Assembly: GCF_024300625.1 (NCBI RefSeq)
Contig: NZ_CP101322.1
Location: 1,873,992-1,937,991, forward strand
Origin: Halovivax gelatinilyticus
Lineage (GTDB): Archaea > Halobacteriota > Halobacteria > Halobacteriales > Natrialbaceae
DNA: 64,000 bases
Direction: 5' to 3'
Made by a program: the position numbers and the translations under genes. This document shows positions 42,635 through 51,335 of this stretch, piece after piece (the first letter of the stretch is position 1; every line of letters starts with the position of its first letter). Under the pieces are notes generated by a model. The model had not been told where the DNA came from. It saw nothing but the letters and a program-made list of their open reading frames with translations, and ran no database searches.

Positions 42635-42679
42635 GAAATCACGATTTCGGAAATCGAGATTTCAGAAATTACGATTTCT
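42635..42679 (-). repeat. 15-bp tandem palindrome array, locus A
   Basis: Three adjacent 15-base units at 42635, 42650 and 42665: GAAATC-AC-GATTTC, GAAATC-GA-GATTTC and GAAATT-AC-GATTTC, each plus one base. Every unit is its own palindrome. A weak TATA-like AGTACTAT (42615-42622) lies between the array and the ATPase start, so the array occupies the upstream activator/operator position. Confidence 0.85.
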
Positions 42680-42762
42680 TTATTCACTCCATCGATCGCG
42701 TGACGTGGTATACCATCACCGAGTCGAACCCGACGATTCCGGCAATTGTACGGCGATACCGC

Positions 42763-42787
42763 GGGCCGGGCGCGATTGTGAACCACG
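42763..42787 (+). repeat. tRNA-Lys 3'-end-like fragment 1 (att-like)
   Basis: GGGCCGGGCGCGATTGTGAA and the following CCACG; the first 15 bases equal the tRNA-Lys 3' end (43245-43259). Identical to fragment 2. Confidence 0.65.
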
Positions 42788-42873
42788 TCGAGACGGTCCT
42801 GCTCGGGCTGCGACTCGTCTACTTCAAATCGCTGGTGTTCGCTTCGCTCCTCACGTCCGTTCGTCCCAGAAGC

Positions 42874-42898
42874 GGGCCGGGCGCGATTGTGAACCACG
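42874..42898 (+). repeat. tRNA-Lys 3'-end-like fragment 2 (att-like)
   Basis: A 25-base sequence identical to fragment 1 at 42763-42787, in the same orientation as the tRNA end. The sequence between the copies contains no gene. Confidence 0.65.
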
Positions 42899-43120
42899 CC
42901 CGAGAACCTGCGCTTTGCGCAGACCCTCGGTCTGCTTCAGATTCCTCCAGGGTCGGAATCTGAACACACGGTCGATCGCTTCCTCGCTCACGCTGTTCGC
43001 GAGACTGCGCTCTCCCTGCGTTCAAATCGTGCCTGCCGGTTCGCTACGCTCACCAGTTCGTTGTCTCCGAAAATCTGAGATTTTCGGGATGACGAAAGAG
43101 CTTGCTCTTTCGAACCACAC

Positions 43121-43143
43121 GGGCCGGGCGCGATTTGAACACG
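43121..43143 (+). repeat. tRNA-Lys 3'-end duplicate 3 (att-like)
   Basis: Twenty-three bases identical to the tRNA-Lys 3' part at 43245-43267 (GGGCCGGGCGCGATTTGAAC plus ACG). The segment after it ends in an inverted GTTCAAATC near 43188-43196, so it can also fold as a long imperfect hairpin. Confidence 0.75.
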
Positions 43144-43243
43144 ACCGGAAGACGGTCACTCGCTTCGCTCGCGCTGCGACTTCCGAGCGTTCAAATCCCG
43201 CCGGTTCCGTTTGCACCGCTCACGAGTTGTTCGCGGTGCAGAA

Positions 43244-43317
<74 letters not shown>

Positions 43318-43344
43318 TCGGTATGAACTTCCGGTGAGTCGCGG

Positions 43345-44097
43345 TTAAACGTTTCTGTCTCGGCTCGCGAGGGAGTCGGCGATAACGTCGCCGGGGTCGA
43401 CGCCGTCGAGCGAAGCTCGCCGACGAACTTCCAGATACTCCTCTGCCGGGAGTCGAATCCGAAGTTCGCCGAGCGTGACGCCCTCGTCGGCCAGGGCGTC
43501 TTCGATCTGAACGCCGTCGGCGACGGCGCTCGCGACCCGGCGCACCTGCCTGACCGTCAGGTCGCCGTCGAGCGCCGCCCAGGCCAGCAGGAGGCGATCG
43601 GTCCCGCTCACGCGGGCGACGTGCTTGGCCGCGCTCGGGACGAGGTCGCCGCGGGCGACCTGGAGGCGCACCGACCGCGGCAGGTCGTGAACGCGGCCCC
43701 ACTTGCGAACGAACGAGACGGTCACGTCGCCGCCGGCGCGCTCGACCGCCGCCGTATAGGAACCAACCCCGCGCACCAGCGCCGCACAGGCCGCGGCCCC
43801 GCGGAGCATTTCGATGTGATCTGCGTCGAGGCCGCCGGCCGCGAACGCGCGAACGGTCTCGGCCGCCTCGGCGACGCTCTCGGTATCGCCGGGGTCGAAG
43901 CCGACCGCTCTGGTCGCGTGCTCGCCGGTGATCGTCTCGTCGCCGCGGATGACTGGCGCGCCCACCGGCGACTCGCGGTCTGTCGGAATCGACGATTCGA
44001 GCGATCCGTCCACCGCCCTCGTCCCGTCGGACCGACGATCGACCGCATCGTCCGTTTGGTCGCTATGGCGCTCCCCGCCGGGTCCGCGGTCACTCAT
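43345..44097 (-). CDS. Haloarchaeal conserved protein (DUF7119-type)
   Basis: A 250-residue soluble protein with an acidic, disordered N-terminus (about residues 1-50) and a helical conserved core: VGFDPGDTESVAEAAETVR, LRGAAACAALVRGVGSY, KWGRVHDLPRSVRLQVARGD, AAKHVARVSGTDRLLLAWAA, LTVRQVRRVASAVADGV. The last part suggests ParB-like or helix-turn-helix folding (LVPSAAKHVARV), but no DNA-binding role is established. It is a widespread haloarchaeal family; the DUF name is from memory. The ATG at 44097 is chosen; the frame extends farther without domains. Confidence 0.72.
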   Translation of the reverse strand: MSDRGPGGERHSDQTDDAVDRRSDGTRAVDGSLESSIPTDRESPVGAPVIRGDETITGEHATRAVGFDPGDTESVAEAAETVRAFAAGGLDADHIEMLRGAAACAALVRGVGSYTAAVERAGGDVTVSFVRKWGRVHDLPRSVRLQVARGDLVPSAAKHVARVSGTDRLLLAWAALDGDLTVRQVRRVASAVADGVQIEDALADEGVTLGELRIRLPAEEYLEVRRRASLDGVDPGDVIADSLASRDRNV

Positions 44098-44232
44098 ACA
44101 CCAACTGACGCCCTCGGGAGCCAAAAGTACGCGTTCGGTGGCAGTTTTGTCCCGAATATCTGACGGTCGTGAAAACCGGGCGCGTTCGCGGTGAACCCGA
44201 ATACGTTTCAGTGTCGATCTGCAACGCCCGAT

Positions 44233-44721
44233 ATGGACGACGCCCTCACCCGCCGCCGACTCGTACAAGTCGGTGCGACGGGAACCGCCCTGACGATCGC
44301 CGGTTGCCAGTTCCAGCAGGATGACGACGGAAACGGAGACGACGACGCCGGAAACGGCGTCGATTCCGAGATCGAAGGCGACGCCAGAGTCGCCTTCTCC
44401 CCGCCGATCGACCAGCAAGAGCTCATGATGATCCAGCAGCAGGCGATGCAGGAGGCTCAAGAGGAGGGCCTCTCCGAAGAGGAAGCCCAGGAGGAAGCGA
44501 TGGAGGCGGTCGAATCGGCAATCGACGGCCACCTGGACGACCTCGAATCGGACCTCGGCGAGTCGGGCGACCTCGTCGTGCAGGACACCTCAGCGCAGCT
44601 CGGTCTCGTCCTCGCAGACGGCGACGCCGAGGGCATCCTCGCGGCGCTCGAACTGGACTCGGTCGCCGCAATTCTTCCCGAGGAATCGTTCGAGGAACCG
44701 GAAGAACCGCCCCAGCCCTGA
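44233..44721 (+). CDS. Small Tat-type lipoprotein
   Basis: A 162-residue predicted lipoprotein. The N-terminus has twin arginines (TRRRLVQVGATGTALTI) and a lipobox AGC with Cys25, typical of haloarchaeal Tat-exported, lipid-anchored proteins. After an Asp/Gly/Asn linker comes an acidic domain with a helix rich in E, Q and M (QQELMMIQQQAMQEAQEEGL). No known domain. The start at 44233 gives a standard signal; an ATG at 44191 would lengthen it without sense. Function unknown. Confidence 0.75.
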   Translation: MDDALTRRRLVQVGATGTALTIAGCQFQQDDDGNGDDDAGNGVDSEIEGDARVAFSPPIDQQELMMIQQQAMQEAQEEGLSEEEAQEEAMEAVESAIDGHLDDLESDLGESGDLVVQDTSAQLGLVLADGDAEGILAALELDSVAAILPEESFEEPEEPPQP

Positions 44722-44808
44722 TTCGCCCAGCGTCTCGCTTCTCGGCCGTCTCACGGCCGCGATCCCACACGTCCGGTCACGACCAGACTCCAATCCGCAT
44801 CGAGGCGA

Positions 44809-45012
44809 CTACGATTCGGCTCGACGACGATCGAATAGTCGGAGGCCGATCGCGAACGCCAGCGCGGCGACGCCGGCCGCGATCAGCATCTCGACGACGG
44901 CCGAGAGACCGGTCGCCCCGCTCGCGGCGTACGTGACGAACGCGACGACGAGCGTACCGACGACGAGCCCTGAAAACGCCGTCTCGTCGAGACCGAAGTG
45001 CGCGTTACTCAC
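44809..45012 (-). CDS. Small membrane protein downstream of trpS
   Basis: A 67-residue protein with two membrane helices (GLVVGTLVVAFVTYAASG and VEMLIAAGVAALAFAIGL) and a basic C-terminus. It starts four bases after the trpS stop, so it is in the same transcript. No known function. Confidence 0.7.
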   Translation of the reverse strand: MSNAHFGLDETAFSGLVVGTLVVAFVTYAASGATGLSAVVEMLIAAGVAALAFAIGLRLFDRRRAES

Positions 45013-45016
45013 GGGC

Positions 45017-46621
45017 TCACCCCCGCCGCGGCGACTCGAGTTCGATCTCCGCGGCTTCGAGCAGCTCTTCGACCTCCGCTCGCTTTTCCTGGTGGTCTGC
45101 TAAGAACTCCCGCATCAACTCGGCCGCTTGCTCCTTGCAATTACCGCAGAGGCGCTCGCCGCCGACGCACTCCTCGTACACCAGCGTCGCGAATTCGTCG
45201 TCGTCGCCGGCGAGCAGGTAGGCGTAGAGCTCGTAGACGGGACACTCGTCGGCCTTTCCGCCGAGTTCGCGCTGTTTCTCGGCCGTCTCGCGGCCGCCCG
45301 TCGTCGCCGACTTCACTTTCTCGTAGCCCTCGTCCGGATCGTCGAGCAGCGATATGTGACTCGCCGGCACGGACGAGGACATTTTCCCGCCGGTGAGACC
45401 GGTCATGAAGCGGTGGTAGATCGACGACGGGGCGAGAAAGCCGTAGCCGCCGGCCTCGACCTCGACCGAGCGGGCGAGCTCGGCCGCTTCGGCCGGATCC
45501 ACGTCGAACGCGTCGACGTGGCCCTCGAAGACGCGCTTTTCGCCGTCGATGGCCTCGATCAGCGCCTCGAAGGCCTCGTCGTCGGCCCGTCGGTCGACGA
45601 ACCTCGTACGTGGACGCAGGGGTTCCATTCCGGCGTTCTCGAGCTTCTCGGCGACGGCCTCCAGCGCCACGTCCTCGTCGGGCACGTCCGGCCGGGCGCC
45701 GCCCTCGCCGCGGAGCCACTCGGCGGCCTCGACGCATCGGGGCTGGTCGGGGTCGTCGGCGTACGCTTCGCGGGCGTCGTACGCGTCGGCGACGACGGCG
45801 AGTTCGTCCTCGGTCGCCTCGAAACTCGCGTAGGCCTCGGTGACGCCGAACATCCGCATCCGCTCGGCCAGATCCCGCGCCAGGCGGACGTGCGGGTCCT
45901 GGTCCGGGCCGACGGGGATGACGGTGGGCTTCGGGCCGTCCAGTTGCGGATAGAGGATGTCGGCCATCTGCGTGACGACGCTCTGCATGTGCGAGACGTC
46001 GGTTTCGCCGTCGAAGCCGTAGATCGATCCCAGTTCGGAGAAGTTGGCCTCGATGCCGAGTTCGAACGCCAGATCCTGCACCGCGCGGTTGGTCGATTGG
46101 CGGTAGAGTTCGCCCTCCTCGGGATCGAACCCGAGCGCGAGCAGCGAGAGCAGGTAGTTGCGGGCGTGTTCGTCGATCTCGTCCCAGGAGAGTCCGCGCG
46201 CGGAGTGGGCTTCGAGGTCGGCGATCAGCCCGTAGGCGTCGGCGCCTCGCTCCTGGTGCCAGATGATCTCGTCGAAGACGAGCTTGTGGCCGATGTGGGG
46301 ATCGCCCGTCGGCATGAATCCCGAGAGGACGGCCGCGTCCTCGCCTTCGCGCATCGCTTCGGCGACGGGCCGGTAGTCCCGATGGCCGAAGATGACGCCG
46401 CGACGCATCAGGTAGTGTGGGTTCGGAACCTCGGAGAGAACCTCGTCGAACGCTTCGATGCCGAATTCGGAGAACAGCTTCCGGTAGTCCGAGACGGTCG
46501 ACGATCCCCAGGGATCGAGTGCGACCTCGTCGGCGCCGGCCGCGTCCTCGGTCGTTCCGCCGTCGGGGCGGACGGGAGTCGACCCGTCCGCTGCGTCGTC
46601 GCTCGGCTCGTCTGCGGTCAT
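45017..46621 (-). CDS. trpS: Tryptophanyl-tRNA synthetase
   Basis: A 534-residue class I synthetase of the archaeal/eukaryotic type, charging tRNA-Trp in the cytoplasm. The class I HIGH motif appears as GDPHIGHKLVFDE and the KMSKS loop as GGKMSSSVPAS. Other landmarks are GLIADLEAHSARGLSWDEI and VGPDQDPHVRLARDLAERM. The C-terminus has a CGNCKEQAAELM segment. An acidic insert near the N-terminus (PSDDAADGSTPVRPDGG) is a haloarchaeal adaptation. The ATG at 46621 is chosen; the longer frame upstream is unrelated. Confidence 0.96.
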   Translation of the reverse strand: MTADEPSDDAADGSTPVRPDGGTTEDAAGADEVALDPWGSSTVSDYRKLFSEFGIEAFDEVLSEVPNPHYLMRRGVIFGHRDYRPVAEAMREGEDAAVLSGFMPTGDPHIGHKLVFDEIIWHQERGADAYGLIADLEAHSARGLSWDEIDEHARNYLLSLLALGFDPEEGELYRQSTNRAVQDLAFELGIEANFSELGSIYGFDGETDVSHMQSVVTQMADILYPQLDGPKPTVIPVGPDQDPHVRLARDLAERMRMFGVTEAYASFEATEDELAVVADAYDAREAYADDPDQPRCVEAAEWLRGEGGARPDVPDEDVALEAVAEKLENAGMEPLRPRTRFVDRRADDEAFEALIEAIDGEKRVFEGHVDAFDVDPAEAAELARSVEVEAGGYGFLAPSSIYHRFMTGLTGGKMSSSVPASHISLLDDPDEGYEKVKSATTGGRETAEKQRELGGKADECPVYELYAYLLAGDDDEFATLVYEECVGGERLCGNCKEQAAELMREFLADHQEKRAEVEELLEAAEIELESPRRG

Positions 46622-46999
46622 TATGTCGCTTCTGGTGCTGGTGTGCAAAAAGTCTTCGAGTGTCGGAGCCGCGTGAGATCCCGATATCTTGGCTGTTATG
46701 GCGAGATCGCCCGTGCTGAAACCGGCCTGTGCGGGGCCATTCAATCGCGACGGGGCCGAACCGACCGAGACGGTTCGGCCGGCCGACCAGCCGCCGCGAC
46801 CGCGGTCGTGCGGGCCCTTACCTTTACGCCGGGACGACCTCCGACTCGCGCCGAATGTCGGGCTCGTGCTGAAGGACCAACAGCATGATCAACGGTCACG
46901 GAACTCGCCCCGCTCTCTCGACGGCAATGAGGGCGGCAGGCCGGTCTCCGCCGCGATCGACCGGAACGCCTTACTGTCGATACGCCCAATGTTCATCCG
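46622..46999. other. Intergenic region
   Basis: About 380 bases between the divergent trpS and DCC genes. It holds a weak copy of the CCGACCAGCC repeat at 46783-46815 and otherwise no recognisable gene. Confidence 0.5.
46783..46815 (+). repeat. Possible CCGACC-type dispersed repeat, copy 4
   Basis: CCGACCAGCC...GTCGTGCGGGC: 33 bases that match copy 2 at about 27 positions by my count. Weaker than the other copies and could be chance. Confidence 0.35.
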
Positions 47000-47416
47000 A
47001 TGAGCGAGCCCAGTCCTGAGGAGGATCCGATCGTCCTCTTCGACGGCGTCTGCAACCTCTGTAACGGGTTCGTGCAGTTCATCGCGCCCCGGGACGACGA
47101 TGGGCAGTTCTACTTCGCCTCGCTCCAGTCCGACGTCGGCCAGGAGTTGCTCGCAGCCCACGATCTGCCGACCGACGAACTCGAGTCGGTCGTGCTGGTC
47201 GAGGGCGACCGGGCGTGGGTCAAGTCCGCGGCGGTGATCGAGGTTTCTCGCCGGCTCGGCGGCGTCTACCGACTGCTCTCGCCGTTTCGCTACCTGCCGC
47301 GGATCGTTCGCGATACCGTCTACGATCTCGTCGCGAACAACCGGTACCGTCTCTTCGGGAAGAAAGACCGCTGCGAGATTCCCGAAGGCGACGTTGGTGC
47401 GCGATTCCTGAAGTGA
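47000..47416 (+). CDS. DCC-family thiol-disulfide oxidoreductase-like protein (DUF393)
   Basis: A 138-residue protein of the DCC family, named for the DxxCxxC motif seen here at FDGVCNLCNGFVQFI. The fold is thioredoxin-like, and the later part shows YFASLQSDVGQEL and LLSPFRYLPRIVRDTVYDLVANNRYRLFG-type sequence that is characteristic for the family. Members are proposed redox proteins; the partner is unknown. It is a single gene with its own promoter. Confidence 0.9.
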   Translation: MSEPSPEEDPIVLFDGVCNLCNGFVQFIAPRDDDGQFYFASLQSDVGQELLAAHDLPTDELESVVLVEGDRAWVKSAAVIEVSRRLGGVYRLLSPFRYLPRIVRDTVYDLVANNRYRLFGKKDRCEIPEGDVGARFLK

Positions 47417-47465
47417 GTTCGCTCCCCGGTACCGATCTCCGGAGAAAAATACCGTCTCGATCGGA

Positions 47466-47915
47466 TCAGGCTTCGATCGGCTGTTCGGCCTCGATGAGTT
47501 CCCTGGAGGTCTCGAGCGAGTTCTTGAATTGGCGCTTGTTGAATCGCTTTGCGACCGGCTCGATCACGCGCTCGAGTAGCGAGTCGCCGAACTCGTAATC
47601 GGCGCGCTGGATGACGCGCGTCCCGTCGTCGGTCTCCTCGTAGTGATAGTGGAGCTCGCCGGTCATGCCGGGGCTGTCGAACGTCGTCACCACGTGCTCG
47701 TTCGGTTCGACGATCGTCATCTCCAGCTCGCCGTCCATCGACTTTCCGAGGAGGCGGTACGTCGCATCCATTCGGAGACCGTCATCGGTCTCCTCGATGA
47801 CCTCGATCTCGGTCAGACTCGGGGTGGTTCGTCGCCAGTTCTCCGGGTCGATCCCGAAGGTGAAGACGCGGTTGACGGGCGCTGCAACGTCTACGGTGTG
47901 CTCGAAGGTAGGCAT
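47466..47915 (-). CDS. SRPBCC (START/Bet v1-like) family protein
   Basis: A 149-residue single-domain protein. It starts with FEHTVDVAAPVNRVFTFGID, the usual beta strand and helix of SRPBCC proteins, then IEVIEETDDGLRMDATYRL, GELHYHYEETDDGTRVIQ and a C-terminal helix (LERVIEPVAKRFNKRQF). The fold makes a deep pocket for a hydrophobic ligand; archaeal members are mostly uncharacterised. No operon partner. Confidence 0.88.
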   Translation of the reverse strand: MPTFEHTVDVAAPVNRVFTFGIDPENWRRTTPSLTEIEVIEETDDGLRMDATYRLLGKSMDGELEMTIVEPNEHVVTTFDSPGMTGELHYHYEETDDGTRVIQRADYEFGDSLLERVIEPVAKRFNKRQFKNSLETSRELIEAEQPIEA

Positions 47916-48098
47916 GTTATACTCAACTCCGTCGTCGAACCTGACCGTACCAGCCGTCTCACGGGAGAATCGGTGCGTGGACGTCGGTCGACTACACCGC
48001 TACAGAGGCGCGCTGAGTAGATAAACTCGCCGTGACCCGAGTTCGCCCGTTCCGGTGATGTCGATCAGCTCGTCCGGTCGGGAGGACGGAGTACAATC

Positions 48099-48568
48099 CT
48101 ACCCGTCGATAAGTGATAATTTCTCGGCCGGAACTGGATTGACGTATTTTACGTCTTCACCATTACAGAGGTCGTCGAAGTCGCCGTCCGTCGTGAGCAC
48201 GTAATCGGCGTCGTGTGCCCGAGCGAGCGCAATGATGAACGAATCGTACACGTCGTGATTTTTCTCGACGCTAATCTCGTACGCCTCGAGAAGCGTCGTC
48301 TCAGTGGCGCTGATAATCCGGGCTGGGCTCTGAATGAGCGATTGAATCGCGTTCCGCGCAGCAGCCGCCTCTACGCCGAAATTTCTCGTCATTATATACT
48401 GTGCGCGTAACGGATAATAATCGAACAGAAGCAAGACGTTGGCCCCATCGAGTGCGTCTGCATCCACGGGAACACGTCGTCGTGCGCGGGATGGTCGTCG
48501 GTGAGCCCGATGGCGAGTACGTTGACGTCGGCGAGGATGGACACCTCTGTCGGAAGCGACTCGGTCAT
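48099..48568 (-). pseudogene. Frameshifted VapC-like PIN toxin
   Basis: The ATG at 48568 reads MTESLPTEVSILADVNVLAI, with the first PIN aspartate, to HDDVFPWMQ. The frame then breaks near 48456 and the rest (ALDGANVLLLFDYYPLRAQY through DSFIIALARAHDADYVLTTDG) is in another frame. Restoring one base would give a continuous PIN protein of about 157 residues (WMQDALDGANVLL), so a single-base deletion is likely. It follows the antitoxin gene by 9 bases. Either a dead toxin or a sequencing error. Confidence 0.8.
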
Positions 48569-48577
48569 CGGCTCCGT

Positions 48578-48847
48578 TCACTTCTCCATCGGTCCGAAGA
48601 GTGATTCCCCGGCGTCGGTCGGTGTCGTGTTCTCCCAGCTCTCTCGACCCGCCGTTGCCGTCTCTAGTTTCGAACTCGGTTGCGGGTTAACCTCGAGGAC
48701 GGAGCCGACGAGGGTCGCAGGAATTTCGTCGTTCGATTCGATTCCCAATCGGCTTCGGACCTCTTTTGGGAGAGTTACCCGTCCCCTATCATCTACGGTG
48801 AGTGTAAGTTCCTCTCCGCGGTTAGCTCCATCCGATACATTTCCCAT
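48578..48847 (-). CDS. AbrB-type antitoxin of the broken VapBC pair
   Basis: An 89-residue protein with an AbrB swapped-hairpin domain: GEELTLTVDDRGRVTLPKEV and RSRLGIESNDEIPATLVGSV. The C-terminal segment (KLETATAGRESWENTTPTDA) would bind the toxin. Of three nearby ATGs, the one at 48847 has GAGGTG seven bases upstream, so it is chosen. The antitoxin is intact while its toxin is frameshifted, the order of decay expected for a toxin-antitoxin pair. Confidence 0.8.
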   Translation of the reverse strand: MGNVSDGANRGEELTLTVDDRGRVTLPKEVRSRLGIESNDEIPATLVGSVLEVNPQPSSKLETATAGRESWENTTPTDAGESLFGPMEK

Positions 48848-48964
48848 TTTCATCCACCTCATACCCACTATTCCGTTGACAGACAAAACGCTTGCACCGC
48901 TCGACGCATCCATCGTCGTGCTGAACGACCGCGACTCGATCTGATCTCCTGATTCGAGTGCCTT

Positions 48965-49765
48965 CTACTCGTTCCAGACGGCTGCGTCGGGATCGACCAG
49001 CCGCTCATCGCGCTCGATATCGTCGATCCGCGCCACCGCTTCGTCGCTCAGATCGATCCGGTTCGCTTCGAAGTTCGCCTCGACGTGATCGCCGCTTCCT
49101 TTGGGGATCGCCACGACGCCGTCGCGCTGGAGGTGCCAGGCGAGGGCGATCTGGTGGGCGGTCGCCTCGTGATCGGTCGCGATCGCCGACAGGGTCTCGT
49201 CCTCGTCGGCCCGGCCCTGCATGATCGGACAGTAGGCGACGGTCGCGATCTCGTGTTCGCGGCCGTAGTCGACGAGTTCGTCCTGTTGTAACCAGGGATG
49301 CAGTTCGATCTGGTGGGCCGCCACCGGCGCATCGAGGATCTCGCGGGCCTCCTCCAGGTGTGCGACGTCGAAGTTGCTGAGCCCGACGTGGCGGGTCCAG
49401 CCGCGGTCGGCGACCTCGTCCATCGCGGGCAGGGTCTCCTCGGGATCGTAGGCGTCAGTTGGCCAGTGGACGTACAGCAAGTCGACGGACTCGACGCCGA
49501 GTCGATCCAGGCTCTCCTCGGTCGAGGCGATGACGTCGTCGTGTGCGAGATTGGCCGGTTTCACCTTCGTCGCGAGGTAGACGTCTTCGCGGTCGACGTC
49601 GGCGCGTTCGATCGCTTCGCCGACCTCGCGTTCGTTTCCGTACATCTGGGCGGTGTCGACGTGGCGGTAGCCCGCCTCGAGCGCGCGAACGACGTTCTCG
49701 GTGCAGCTGTCGCCCTCGTGGCCGGAGGTGCCGAATCCGGGGTGTGGAACGTGCTGATCTGTCAT
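48965..49765 (-). CDS. Aldo/keto reductase
   Basis: A 266-residue NADPH-dependent reductase with a TIM-barrel fold. The catalytic tetrad is complete: Asp37 and Tyr42 (HVDTAQMYGNE), Lys67 (LATKVKP) and His100 (YVHWP). The cofactor segment near the C-terminus (VAIPKGSGDHVEANF) is also present. Members reduce aldehydes and ketones such as methylglyoxal or sugar aldehydes; the substrate here is unknown. The ATG at 49765 is chosen over 49828 because it starts right before the first barrel strands. Confidence 0.93.
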   Translation of the reverse strand: MTDQHVPHPGFGTSGHEGDSCTENVVRALEAGYRHVDTAQMYGNEREVGEAIERADVDREDVYLATKVKPANLAHDDVIASTEESLDRLGVESVDLLYVHWPTDAYDPEETLPAMDEVADRGWTRHVGLSNFDVAHLEEAREILDAPVAAHQIELHPWLQQDELVDYGREHEIATVAYCPIMQGRADEDETLSAIATDHEATAHQIALAWHLQRDGVVAIPKGSGDHVEANFEANRIDLSDEAVARIDDIERDERLVDPDAAVWNE

Positions 49766-49874
49766 GGGCGAGGCGACGGTGTCCGGCAACTCCATGGTCC
49801 GGAAAGCGGCAATCGAGGCAGGAATCACGATTCGACCGCGTTCGACTCCACGTATTCGACGGAAACCGACGACT

Positions 49875-51299
49875 TCAGTCGTGGGCCGATGACGACGGTG
49901 CGTTCAGCGATGAGACGACGTCGTCGAGGCTGAAGAGTCTGAGGCGGTCGTCTTTCTCGGCCGCCTCGACGACCGACTGGGTGAAGCCGTTTCGACTGAA
50001 CAGGGCGAACTCGTAGGTTGGCTCTCCGCCACCGCTCGGCGTCCAGTCGATCCGTCGTACCTCTTCTTTGAGACGGGCCAGGACGTCGTATCCAACGGGC
50101 TGGCTCGTATACTTCACTTCACCTGCGACGAGTGTGTCCCCGGTTGTGAGTCCGACCACGTCGATTTCGTGGTGTTTGTACCACCAGCGACCCGGTAGTG
50201 TCGCGAACGTCAGATCGCCGTACAGAGACGGGACGGCCTTTCGACACAGCGACTCGAAGACGGGACTAACGTAGTCGGCTAACTCGGGCTCGACGAGTTC
50301 TGCGTAGGCGTCCTCGCCATACAGTTCGAATCGGCCGTCCTGGCCGTAGACGAACCGGAACCAGAACGTAAAGAGTCGATCGCAAATCCGATACCGCCTG
50401 TTACGGCTCCGGACTGGATCGGCGGTCACCGGCGTTACCGGTTCGAGGAGCGCGAGATCCTCGAGCCGATCGAGGTAGTAGCTCGAACTGTTGGCATCGA
50501 TACCGACGGCGGTGGCGATCTCGTTTCGCGTTCGATTGCCGGCGGCGATCGCTTTCAAAATCGCGAAATATCGACTCACTTCGTCGAACTCCATCCGGAG
50601 GAGAAGCTCCGGTTCTTCGTGGAGACTCCCTCGCTGATCGAGGAGCGTCCGCGTGACGTTCTCGCCGACCGTCTCTGACTCGTCGATGGCCTGGAGATAG
50701 TGTGGGACGCCGCCGAATATGGCGTACGCAACGACCTGCGTCGTTGAATCGTAGCTGGGGACGAACCGGACGGCGTCCGCGAAGTCGAGCGGTTCGATCG
50801 GGAATTTTCCGCTCGGTTGCTGTGAAATTCGCCCGTACAGCGGTGCCGTCCCGTCGAGCGTCAGTTCGTACATCATGCCGATCGATGACCCGGAGAGGAC
50901 GAGTGTTGCAGCCGAGCCTTTAACGTCGTGGTCCCAGAGTCGCTGTATAATCGATGGAAGGCTCGAATCGGCGTCGGCGAGGTACGGAAATTCGTCGAGG
51001 ACGATGATCGCGTCCCGGTCGGTGAGGGACCGGAGTAGCGGTTCCCACGCGCGCTCGACGTGAGAGACCTCGGGGAACTGTCGAGCCGCTGTCTTGCGGA
51101 ATTCGGTGAGCTGGTCGGTCGCCGTCGTCTCGGTCGCCTGATAGTAGACGGCGTCCTCGCGGTTCCGTATGGATTCGGTGAGTAACCGCGTCTTCCCGAC
51201 CCGTCTTCGGCCCCACATAACGGCCAGCGTGGCCGAATCACTCCGATAGAGCGACCGAAGCTGGGCAAGATCGTCATCTCGATTGACGAATTCGCTCAT
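49875..51299 (-). CDS. Archaeal AAA+ ATPase with winged helix and DUF234-type PD-(D/E)XK domain
   Basis: A 474-residue intact member of the archaeal ATPase family (COG1672-type). Walker A GRRRVGKT is at residues 30-37, Walker B IIVLDEFPYL at 98-107, sensor VLSGSSIG at 134-141. A winged helix lies at about 245-290 (RTRNEIATAVGIDANSSSYY). The C-terminal DUF234 domain has the nuclease-like pattern Asp380...Glu394-x-Lys396 (EIDVVGL, VAGEVKYTSQP). Its biological role is not established. A TATA-like CCTATTTTAC about 27 bases before the ATG and three 15-bp palindromes just upstream suggest autoregulation by the winged helix, which is inference. Two decayed relatives lie in this window. Confidence 0.9.
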   Translation of the reverse strand: MSEFVNRDDDLAQLRSLYRSDSATLAVMWGRRRVGKTRLLTESIRNREDAVYYQATETTATDQLTEFRKTAARQFPEVSHVERAWEPLLRSLTDRDAIIVLDEFPYLADADSSLPSIIQRLWDHDVKGSAATLVLSGSSIGMMYELTLDGTAPLYGRISQQPSGKFPIEPLDFADAVRFVPSYDSTTQVVAYAIFGGVPHYLQAIDESETVGENVTRTLLDQRGSLHEEPELLLRMEFDEVSRYFAILKAIAAGNRTRNEIATAVGIDANSSSYYLDRLEDLALLEPVTPVTADPVRSRNRRYRICDRLFTFWFRFVYGQDGRFELYGEDAYAELVEPELADYVSPVFESLCRKAVPSLYGDLTFATLPGRWWYKHHEIDVVGLTTGDTLVAGEVKYTSQPVGYDVLARLKEEVRRIDWTPSGGGEPTYEFALFSRNGFTQSVVEAAEKDDRLRLFSLDDVVSSLNAPSSSAHD

Positions 51300-51335
51300 A
51301 TGCGTTATTCGAAGCCGTCAGTAAAATAGGTTCTC

